Positions 34,326 through 44,126 of a stretch of 64,000 nt of DNA are shown piece after piece. The notes under the pieces were generated by a model. It was not told the DNA's origin and ran no database searches. It worked only from the letters and a program-made list of their open reading frames with translations. Numbering within the stretch: position 1 is the stretch's first letter; every line of letters starts with the position of its first letter. The stretch comes from Enoplolaimus lenunculus. Taxonomy: Eukaryota > Nematoda > Enoplea > Enoplida > Thoracostomopsidae. The stretch lies in NCBI GenBank assembly GCA_030248215.1, contig JASANG010002858.1, positions 1-64,000 on the forward strand, in the 5' to 3' direction. The position numbers and the translations under genes were made by a program.

Positions 34326-37300
34326 GTTTGCGAAGTAACACCGATACCGTTCCCTAATGATATTTTGGGTAAGTCAAACGCTGCGATCTCCTAGGTATAC
34401 AGGTTAAAAACTTAAGTGCTTTCTGCCGAACATTTGAAATCGCGATACTCAAAATTGAACAATCAAATGTCAACTTTAATGTATATTTTAATATCATCAA
34501 GAGTCGATGACTCTTTACAAGAGTGTGCAACTGGGCACATTCTGTGTAAAAAGAATGTACCCGGCACGCGTTGCGTTTTTGGCCAACCCCCCGTTATTTA
34601 AAAGGGGGTACAACCGGTGCGAACCATGGTACTTTATGTATGCGGCGTCAAACATGCTCTCTTTATAGTTTAATTTAGGGGTATTAATGTGGTAGTGACC
34701 CCTCCCCCTCTGAACAAGGGGGGTCGGCCAAAAATGCAACGCCAGGTGGTACATTTTGTATCACACAAATTTCGGTAGCCGCACACTCTTGTTAGAATAA
34801 TCATCCACTCTTGATATCATTTTAGCAACGAAAGTCAATCGAACTATTAAAACTTTACTCTTATAAGTTACAGTAATGCATTTTTCGCACCAGTAGTAAT
34901 CGTACTTCGGGAAAAATTTGCGCAGATGATTCAGTTCAGGGTATATCCTGAGCAACTTGTAGGGAAACTTGACTTAATCTTGTTGTTACAGGTGAACCCC
35001 GTATAACCTGCCGTGAAGATGGAGTTACTTTAAGCGTTGACACATCGTCAGATGTTGCAAGCCACATGTTCGCCAAAGGACACTACGATACAGATGCGTG
35101 CAATATTGCTCAACTCAACACTGCAAACTTTCAATTCGGTCAGTGTGGAATGGCACGAGATAGACAGGTAATGCGCGTGCTATTGTTTTAATAGCTGAAC
35201 AATAAACGCATAATACCGTTCTACACTGCAAAAAATGGTGAGTCACATTGACTCTATCCGAAATAGGCTTTTCGGGACAACACAAACTGAGTTAAATTCG
35301 ACTCCTCCAGAGTCAAATTTGACTCACTGAGCGGCTCAGGTGAGTCGAATTTGATTCTGGCGGAGTCGAATTTGACTCAATTTGTGTAGTTCGGAAAAGC
35401 CTATTTCGGAGAGAGTCAATTTGACTCACCATTTTTTTGCAGTGTAAGACTTGTCAAAAATAGTCTTTATTTAATGGAATGTAAAGAAATCGGCTGTTAC
35501 ATTTATTGGTGCAAACTTCTCAGCTTAATTATGAAGTCTAAAACGAAGCCTAGCCTAAACTAGCATAAACTCTAACCGTAGTCTGTTCGTGTCTCGCAGG
35601 ACAAGGGAACGTTCCTAAAAATAAAATGGACTGAAAGATCAAAGCAATGCCGCAGTTATTGCTCCCAAAAGAGTTACGGCGATGACCTATTAAAACATTC
35701 AAGGCAAACAGAAATGTTGCCCAGTCCATTTTCACGCAAAAGTAACCTTGTCTTATTGGAATCTCCGTGTAAAATAAGTAGCAGCGTGAACAAACGTCTA
35801 AACAGCACCAGGTTGAAGAAACTGTGTACGATAGTTTACCAAATATACACTGTAAATTCCTATCAGTTGATTAACTAACTCAGAGAATGAATTAGATATT
35901 TTTAGTTATTTCTGGGTCAATAAGAGTAAATATATTAGATATTTTTGGGTTAATAAACAGTAAATATTAACTCACTCTGAGCTGATTTAATTTCGGATGA
36001 GTTGATTAACTCAAAATGAGTTTAAAAAAACGCAGAATTCTAAGCTCTGAACGACCTAATTCAGAACTCAGACGTCTGAGCGGATTCCAATCAATCTGAG
36101 TTAAAATCAACGCAATGAAATGTACAGTGATATATCAAATTTTCTCAGCAAGTATTCGTAAGATTAAACAAATTTCAATTTTAAAAAACCATATTTAGGT
36201 TGCTCCACGAGGTATAATGTACAGCCTGATTGTAATTGTTCAACTGCATCCTGCGTTTATTACTAAAGTCGACCGAGCATATCATATCAAATGCTTTTAT
36301 ATGGAAACGGACAAAATTTTGACACAAAACCTTGACGTCAGGTACAATCTTAAAGCGATTATTTCATTGAACATTAATTTTTACACCAATCAATAAAGCC
36401 ACTACTTAAAACAGCATTTAGATGATACATTCAAATTTAGCATATAAATAAATTATTACTCGAGCAACGAAAACCGCTACACAAACGTTGAAGCGATTTA
36501 GTCAAGAAATGAAGGACAGTTGCATTTGCTGTACCTTCGCTTGTGACCGTTTGCGATAAATTAGCACGACGATTTACAAGTTTCAAATTTTATTTTTAAA
36601 CCGAACAAAACTTATATCGCAATCATTATTAGTTTTTGTGTAATATTTTCAACTTTATTCAACCATTTTGTAACGCTAATACTTGTCTTGTAATTATAGT
36701 ATGCTGACAACAAACGCTTTGGAGTCAGGAAGTCCGATGCCGAAATGTGCTTATACAATTCACGCTGGCAGCCCTGACGGTCCACCGATTCGATTCACTC
36801 AAGTTGGAGATAAAGTATGGCACACATGGGATTGTCCATCAGGTATTAATATCAACCGGTCGTATTTATCATCGTTGTGGTTATAGTTTTCACTAAATGA
36901 ACTTATGTGATCACATTTTGCTCATTGTACGTTACCCCGGCGACTTTTGAAACGTAACTAATGATAATGGTCGTGGAAGATTTTGCTGATAAAGTTTAAT
37001 GGACCACATTTGAGCACAAAAAAGCACTCGAAACAGCTTCGGGAACATCTTAATTCTACATGGAATTTAAAATTAATCAAACCCAAGAGTGGATGATCAC
37101 TCTAACAAGAGTGTGCAACTACCTAAATTTGTGAGGTATAAAATGTACCATCGGGCGTTGCGTTTTCGGCCGACCCCCCTTATTTAGAGGTGGTCGCATT
37201 CACATGAATACCCGTGCATTAAACTATAATGGGAGCATGTTCGATGCCGCATGCATAAAGTGCCATGGTTCGCATCGGTTGTGCCACCCTCTAAATAAAG

Positions 37301-40300
37301 GGGGGTTGGCTAAAAACGCAACGATTGCCGGGTACATTCTTTTCCACACAGAATGTGCAACGTTACACACTCTTGTTAGCATTTATGCACTCTTGATAAA
37401 ACTACCGCAAAAAAATTTCATAATTAATTTTGCAAAGGTAAAACGCAATTTGAGTAATATATTGTACGGTAAAAGTGATATTTTTAAAGCATTGGGCGTA
37501 TCTGTATATACCACCAAAACGTGCTAAGTACGCGTGTTCCGGGACCAAAGATTATACAAGGAGACTGCGCCCTGTTTTAGACCTTGCCGATCTATATTGT
37601 AATGATAGAAGCAATGTAAATAGGGCCGTGGTCGAAGTTTATACGGTGCCTGAACGCTGAACTCTGCACATTTATATAACCATGAATAAATGACATAGAA
37701 TTTAAAATTGATACGGTTGGGACGATACTCGCCCGCCTACTCCTATCTCTGGATCCGTTAGTGGCCCCACCTAACACGTTAAATTTTCCTAGGTCCTATT
37801 CAACTCAACGCTCAATATTTTATATATCGTTGGGTAACTTTTAGAAATGTACGGTAGGGACGATACTATTTTATCATCACAAATTTGTTGTAACGGTCCA
37901 ACAGAGCGCATGCCCCTACCCTCGCCTATCTCTGCATCCGCTAGTGGCCCATCTAAAACGCTAAATTTTCTTAGATCCTATTCAACTCAACGCTCAATAT
38001 TTTATATATCGTTGGGTTACTTTTAGAAATGTACGGCATGTTGGTACATAGCTGTATGGTGGATGATGGTCATGGTAATCAAGTAATGATACTTGATCAG
38101 AACGGGTAAGTCAATGTAAATGTTTTTTTAAAATTAAAGAGCAAGGTAATTTTTGAAAAATTTACAATTTTCTTCTCATAACTCTTGTGCCAACTGCGAA
38201 TTGAGTTTCTGTTAAATATCTTTCTTCCCGATGGCTAAGGACAAGTTTCATGACATTTAAGGCATATACGTATGCTTTGCGATACAGCTTTTAGTTACGT
38301 GCTGCAGAGCACATTTTAGCAAAAATTTGTTCTTTCAACAAACCATATCAACTGCCAACTGATAGTAAAATTTCTGCTTACAAATACAAAACGCGTTTTG
38401 TGCCTTAAAAGGCGTTTTATATTCATGCCAAAAAAGGGTTTTGGCAATTGTTACCAGCATAGGCTGAATAGTGTTTTTTATTTTAGAGTTTTTGCTCTGA
38501 CAAAAAGCGATTTATAGACGATTCTGTTTGAAACACGAAAAGTGTTTAAAGTAGCGGTATAATTTTTGACACGATTCCGTAAAGAGTATTAATGTTTTGA
38601 AATAAATTACATTTTAGATGTAGCACAGACGAATTTGTAATGAAAACACCGCGATATACACGAGATTTAACGCGTGCCGAACAAGAAACTAATGTGTTCA
38701 AATTTGCCGATCGCATTAACGTTCTGTTCAATTGCCAAATTCGGCTGTGTTTCAAAGGCGGTAACACGTGCCCTGGTATGACGGTATGTTGCCGATATTT
38801 TTAAAAGTTAAATTTAACTCTTTAAAATAGTAATAGACCTGTAGAAGTCCGTAGTTAGAAATAAAATATGCATAATTAAAAGTTATCTGTTACTTAAACG
38901 ATAGTGATTTGGATTCGTATTGTCAAATGTGTGCTGCCGTCTAAATTAACCATTCAACCTTTCGACTTTCAACCCTTAAAATCGTTTAATTTTTGATTTT
39001 GTACCCTAAATTTATTTCGTTTATACTATTTTCAGCCTCCAAACTGTGCTCGATTTGGTCAAAATGTTGCCGTTCTACCACGAGAAGATGAATCGGCGAG
39101 TAACTTTGTCCAAGCTGTCGATCGACAAACATCAACATACACTCCAGCAAGCCGAACGGAGTTCACTGAAGACTATTCAGAAGAGCCTTATGTTTTCAGC
39201 GAACTTTCAACCACGCAAGGATCAGGACAGGACCCTGATGAATCAACTACTGACTTATCTTCGTCAACAGATACAGTGAAAGCTTATACCGAAACGGTTG
39301 CCTCGTTTGAGAATACGCAGTCTTTCACTGTAGCTTCTACTTCCGCAACTTCGGCTATTGAGCTTAGGACCACCACGTCAAAGTTGGGCGGCGATGATTT
39401 GAAAGCAGATTTAAATAATTTAAACTCCATTGATTTGTTTCAAAGCCAAGTTGTTGAACCAGTTGATTATACGTCAGTTGAAGTTGCAGATGTCGATTTG
39501 CTGCAAGCGTTTAACGATGCTAAGTAAGTTTGAGATGACTTGATTTCGACAGTGACGTAGTCACATTTAGACAGGAACGTAGCCAGATTTAGACAGGGAC
39601 GTAGCCAGATTTAGATATGGACGTAGCCAGATTTAGACAGGGACGTAGCCAGATTTAGACAGGGACGTAGCCAGATTTAGACAGGGACGTAGCCAGATTT
39701 AGATATGGACGTAGCCAGATTTAGACAGGGATGTAGCCAGATTTAGACAGGGACGTAGCCAGATTTAGACAGGGACGTAGCCAGATTTAGACAGGGACGT
39801 AGCCAGATTTCGACAGGGACGTAGCCAGATTTAGACAGGGACGTAGCCAGATTTAGACAGGGACGTAGCCAGATTTAGACAGGGATGTAGCCAGATTTAG
39901 ATATGGACGTAGCCAGATTTAGACAGGGACGTAGCCAGATTAGACAGGGACGTAGCCAGAATTTTAGTTCGGGATGGTATATCGTCATGTAAAATTTTTT
40001 GACCTCTAGAATCTGTGAATATAGGCAAACAAGAATAGTACAGTAACCTTTGATTAGATTTGCGGATCTGAACAGGCTGAGACAGCGACAAAAACCAACC
40101 CTTTACCGCTTGAATATTTCAGGTTCATAAAATGTCCAATTTTAAATTTGGATTGAACTCGGGAGGACTCTACGACACAGAGCGTGCTTAGGTACTGCTT
40201 GCCATCACCGCTGAACTGAAATACTTTACTATATGTTTGTGAGAAAATTCTGAAAAGTATAAACGTCAATTACCATAATTAGATCGCCTAAATACTCCCT

Positions 40301-43300
40301 GGGGCAAACTGAGATTAGCATAAAATTTTATTCATTGCTTAAAGTATGTTATCTATATTTCTAGAAGCATATAATTTGAGCTCAGAATTTTACTCAAAGA
40401 AAAAAAATACCTATATTCATAGCAGCATACTCAATTGTTAAACATATATTTTAAAGTAATGAACGTGAACTGTAAAAAACGACTTGCTTAAGTTAAAGGT
40501 GTGTGGTCCAAACAACTGGAGCTAAATTAAAAAATAAATAACAGTTCACATTCAAGTAGAGATCGGCAGAAAATTGACTCCGGCACCGGTAGAATTGTTT
40601 CCGGAGGTTCCAGCGATTGTCTTTAAAGTTTTTGGATCTCATAAAGTTTTTGTTGTTTTGGGTCATTTTTTCGGAACATTTCATTGCTGAGATTTCTCAT
40701 GTTAGATATATATACAGAATGTTTGCAACACTCTTGTAGATCATTGTTAAAGCTAGTGAAATTAAAATAAACAATTGTTGTTACCTAATTTTGCTTCACT
40801 TCTGGATTCAGCTTCGTCTCCGGCTTGGGCAAAATTTGTTGACCTTTGCCCCCGGTTTTTTTCACCTCCGGTTGCACCGTGCCTTTTGGTATACTCAACT
40901 CTGGTGGATCCTTAATTTTGGTGCTTTTTTCTAAGTGTTGCTATTCCATATTTTCAGAGAAGTCGATGACACTGCATACAACCGAACAATAAACCACATC
41001 GAAATCTCAGATACAGATTCGTCTGACCCAACCTCAGCCAAACAGCCTTTCAACCCGATTCAGATATCAATAGAAGCAATCGAGCAAGAATTTCGTGAGC
41101 CCAACTCTAATATTCAATCTCAGAGCAGACCAAATCATAATGAAATTGCAGTGTCTACAAATCAAAAAGCCATTGAAGCTAAAGGTAGGCATGTGATTTA
41201 GAGTTTTCAGCACATAACGATCTTTAAAACCAGAAAGTAGTATTATAATTTTAAAATGGTTTTCATTCCGTTAACTTCCGGATATACGAAATTGATAACT
41301 TAACATTGTTCTAAAAGATGAGTTATCTCGCAAATCAAATAAAGATAGTAAACTGGAAATTTTTCGCTTAACCCTTTATCACATGAATATTTTCTATTTC
41401 CGACGAGACCTACTTTTATGCTAGAATTCGAACTCCAGTGACTGGACTGGGAGGCGTTTTACCATCACCACTCAGCTATAGAGCTTGACGCTCGTGCTCG
41501 AGTGGGCTCTCACGTCTTGTCGTGATTTAGTATTATGTATACGTGTTGCAATTGTTAAACACGGTGCGATATATATTATTTAACGTATATACACTGCGCT
41601 GAGTTGTGAGAACGGGATATAGATAGCAAACTGAAAATTTTTCGCTTAAAAATACTAACTGAGAATTTTTCCTTTAAAGTTTTTCTTCTAAACGCGAGTA
41701 TTAGTTAAATTTAGATATCCTAATTAGACCGAGACTTGAAATCGAAGAACTCATCGATGCATCCGTTTCAAACAGCAAATCGAGCAATCTGAAAACGTCT
41801 GAATTGTCAAGCATTCCAAATCCGAACAAACTAAAAAATAAATATTCATCAAAGGTACTCGTTGTTTCGCGTATTGGAAATGAATCGGTGTCCGAAGACG
41901 TTGACGATATCAGTGAATTAGGATCCGGTCATGTAAGTTTAATTTGGACCTGAAAGCGTTTTAGTTAAACAACAGAAAAGTGTATATATTGCAATATAAA
42001 GATAAAACACAAACAAAGCAATTTCTAAAATGGGCATCATACATTTTAACCAGGGTTTCATCGGAAAACCGATTCCGGCTAAAATTCCGGCAAAATTTGA
42101 CTTCCGACTTCGATTCCGGCTGACTGCTGTTCCGATGCCGGAATTCTGACTTTTCGGTTATGAGTTTTTAAGATGATTGAACTTAGATTTTACTTGTTTC
42201 GTTATGTTTCGTTCATTTGCAATTTTTCTGTTGGTTTTTTCTTAGTAAATATTCCGAGTTGTTACGTGTATTCCGTCAGCTATATAAACAATTTTAACTG
42301 AAAGTGTGAACAGTAACGAAAACAGTAAAACTTGATTCCGATTCCGGTTCCGGCAGTAAAATTTGATTCCGATTTCGATTCCGCTTCCAACAAAATGAAG
42401 TTCCGGTTGGAACCCTTTTAAAAAACCAGTATCTGAGATTTGAAAATAAAAAATTTTAAATCCCAGTGATGCATTTGTTGTGTTGTGAAGTTCAAAAAAC
42501 ACATTTTATTCAAATCAATATTGAGCTAAAAATGACCTTAACCGTATCGGTCATACTTCAAGTAAACCTTGCGTCACATCGTGGATTATTCTAAATTTGT
42601 TGGTTTGTTGGCGATTAATCATTAATCAAAACTGTAAACATCTCGGTTGTAAGCCCGTGTATGAAAACTGAAAACATAATATTTTTAAGGTCGAAAACGA
42701 CAACCAAGCCAGCTCGGATTTGGACGATAACGGAACTTTTCAAATAGTCCTCGTGGAAAACAACAGTAATACTTCAATCACAGGCGAAAATCAGACTACA
42801 TCTGATCCAACACAGAAAAGCAAACAACGTCGGAACATTTCTGTTGGAAATAGTCGAAAGTTGCGCGATTATGTTGAACACTTCCCAGCGCATCGCGACT
42901 CGAACGCCGGGTACGGTAACGACGACTTGGAATTAGATATTCGTCAAGAAATGGTTGTTCTCGAGCCTGACGAAATTAAACCGTTCCCTGGTTAGTGACT
43001 TGGTCAAAATTCAAAATATTTCATTCGTGCAAATTTAGGCTCGCTGCGGTTGCAAAATCAAACATTCGTATTTTTTTCATAAAGAAGTTGGATTATTAGT
43101 CAAAATTGAAAATTTTAATTGTCTAATATCATAAAGAACAGGAGCGAACAGTATTATAAGCATATTCCTAAACCTAAGCCTAAGCCTAAGCGTAAGAATG
43201 AGCATATTCCTAAGCCTAAGCCTCAGCCTAAGCCAAGCCAAAAAATTAGTCTAAAACTTAAGCTTACTCGTTTCTAGTCCCACAGAAAAACGTTCCGCCC

Positions 43301-43992
43301 CTGATCTTGACATGGGCCCTGATAGCTACATTTAAACTCTGTTTTTCAAACAAAAACATGCCACATGGCTTTACACTGGATGGTATGCCCAATCCAGATT
43401 CATAACCGCTTATTGCAGTAATTGCATTTGGTCGGAATGAAAGAGGCTACTCTATGGTTGGTGTCTTGGTGATAAGATCTAAATATCTAAGCCTTGTATT
43501 CGAATAAAAAACGCAATATCAGAAAACGTTTCAGATCACAGTCTGAGAGCACCCGCAACTGCGTCTCGAGATCATGCAACAATTGGGGGCGCAAAAGGCC
43601 TTGGCGACTTTGTGCGACGACGCATCGTCGAAGAACGACGCCATTCGACGTCAAATCGACTAAATTCAGGGCAAGACGGTGTATGCTTGTCGCCGCTAGG
43701 TTTCAGTATAATTATAGTTCTTGGTTTAGTTGCAGTTGCGCTTTTAGCATTTGTCTTAACATGGTTGTGCATTAAATATCGACGTAAGTTTACCGCACGT
43801 GTCAGCGGTGCCGCTGCGCGACGCCGTATGATTCCGTTTGAGGACTGCAGTAGCAATAGCAGCAGAACGGGCAGCCATAACAGTGAAAATTGTGACAATT
43901 ATTATTCAACGCAACATCATCAGTATCGACGTTCTATCGTGCCACATCTGGTTTGCAGCCGTAAATTAGGATCCCTATACAATGGCATTTAA
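34326..43992 (+). CDS. Cuticlin-like ZP-domain transmembrane protein (813 residues seen, 5' exon missing)
   Basis: Eleven exons: 34326-34368, 34992-35167, 36199-36341, 36700-36842, 38027-38105, 38618-38783, 39036-39523, 40958-41184, 41715-41932, 42690-42990 and 43535-43992. All phases agree and the sum is exactly 814 codons with the TAA. Residues about 15-270 form a ZP domain: ITCREDGVTLSV, DACN..FGQCGM, YHIKCFYMETDK, MPKCAYTI, WDCPS, LVHSCMVDDGHGNQVMILD, NGCST, VFKFADRINVLFNCQIRLC, GNTCPGMTPPNC. A long acidic Ser/Thr/Asn-rich linker follows. The last exon has basic sites (VRRRIVEERR, a plausible furin-type cleavage region), a transmembrane helix (FSIIIVLGLVAVALLAFVLT) and a basic cytoplasmic tail. 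Proteins of this class are cleaved and polymerise in cuticle or apical matrix. The signal-peptide exon lies upstream and was not found. Introns carry several MITEs and a minisatellite. Confidence 0.92.
34498..34813. mobile_element. Fold-back MITE, CAAGAGTGGATGA ends, copy 1 (in ZP intron)
   Basis: The termini CAAGAGTCGATGA and TCATCCACTCTTG are inverted repeats, followed inwards by acaagagtgtgcaac and gcacactcttgtt. The flanks repeat ATATCAT exactly (34491-34497 and 34814-34820). It carries agggggtac and cctccccctctg GC-rich segments. Length is 316 bp, within the ZP gene between its first two seen exons. Confidence 0.8.
35224..35444. mobile_element. Palindromic MITE with TGAGTCA motifs, copy 4 (in ZP intron)
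   Basis: The termini CACTGCAAAAAATGGTGAG and CTCACCATTTTTTTGCAGTG are inverted and flanked by TA (35222-35223, 35445-35446). The arms mirror each other almost to the centre at ctgagcggctcag. Only 56 bases separate the ZP exon ending at 35167 from this 221-bp hairpin-forming sequence. Confidence 0.88.
35846..36132. repeat. Possible second fold-back element in the same ZP intron
   Basis: It runs from acactgtaaattcctatcag to aatgtacagtg, with gttgattaactaactcagag and cggatgagttgattaactc in inverted/repeated arrangement. Terminal motifs resemble the CACTGCAAAA family distantly. Boundaries are uncertain. Confidence 0.35.
37084..37395. mobile_element. Fold-back MITE, CAAGAGTGGATGA ends, copy 2 (in ZP intron)
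   Basis: It starts CAAGAGTGGATGATCACTC and ends GCATTTATGCACTCTTG. The flanks ATCAAACC and ATAAAACT match at 6 of 8 positions. The interior shares gcgttgcgtttt, ggccgaccccccttatt and a run of ggggggttggc with copy 1. Length is 312 bp. Confidence 0.75.
37738..38040 (+). repeat. Tandem duplication across the acceptor of ZP exon 5
   Basis: The stretch tatctctggatccg..ttttagaaatgtacgg (about 37744-37854) recurs 182 bases downstream (about 37926-38036). It includes the polypyrimidine tract, the AG acceptor and the first 10 bases of the exon. The upstream copy is followed at once by gtaggg, a donor-like sequence, so it presents a decoy acceptor (exon start 37845) and a possible 10-base micro-exon. 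The real exon is 38027-38105. Confidence 0.8.
39548..39960 (+). repeat. 22-bp minisatellite in a ZP intron, about 19 copies
   Basis: The unit is gacagggacgtagccagatt plus ta. About 19 units run head to tail starting 25 bases after the exon ending at 39523. Variant units with gatatggacg recur at about 39616, 39704 and 39900. The unit phrase CAGGGACGTAGCCAG resembles hAT-type termini. Confidence 0.95.
40260..40560. repeat. Diverged dispersed repeat, copy of 26680-26990
   Basis: Shared ordered phrases are attagatcgc, gcttaaagtatgttatctat, agaagcatat and aaaggtgtgtgg. It is non-coding, in an intron of the ZP gene. hAT-like sequence with ccggcaccgg and a ccggttgcaccgtg end follows at about 40560-40890. 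Confidence 0.5.
41372..41616 (-). mobile_element. piggyBac-type MITE with tRNA-Gly-like module, copy 1
   Basis: The left flank is TTAA (41368-41371), then CCCTTTATCACATGAATATT. The right end TTGTGAGAACGGG lacks an intact TTAA. On the minus strand the interior reads atagctgagtggtgatgg (A-box-like) and ggagttcgaattct (B-box-like), as in the better copy at 56413-56673. Lies in a ZP intron. Confidence 0.7.
42051..42416. mobile_element. hAT-like element with TTCCGG repeats
   Basis: It runs from CAGGGTTTCATCGGAAAACC to TTCCGGTTGGAACCCT, with repeated gattccgg/ttccggc phrases at both ends. It is related to 52757-53199. No matching target duplication was found. Confidence 0.5.
43125..43318. mobile_element. 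Telomere-repeat MITE, subfamily A (in last ZP intron)
   Basis: The right end is CGCCCCTGATCTTGACATGG..GCC; the left end (aaagaacaggagcgaac) has decayed first bases. The interior has acctaagcctaagcctaagc and cctaagcctaagcctcagcc. It lies about 220 bases before the last ZP exon. Confidence 0.8.
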
Positions 43993-44120
43993 GTAACATA
44001 AATGGATTCCTATTTATTGAGACCTAATCACTTAATGCAAAATTTTTTAAAAAATTTCAGTTACCGTCTTTAGAGATAGCTGAAGGCGGAGGAACGGAGT
44101 ATGGGCCCCCCAAGGAATTT

Positions 44121-44126
44121 AATAAA
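44121..44126 (+). terminator. Likely poly(A) signal of the ZP gene
   Basis: An AATAAA lies 129 bases after the ZP stop codon, followed by an A-rich stretch. This is the first canonical signal downstream. Confidence 0.45.

Noticed and set aside
43138-43260. GCCTAA runs taken as interstitial telomere from chromosome fusion or an array end
   Set aside because: The runs lie inside defined elements with inverted ends and, in other copies, 8-bp target duplications.
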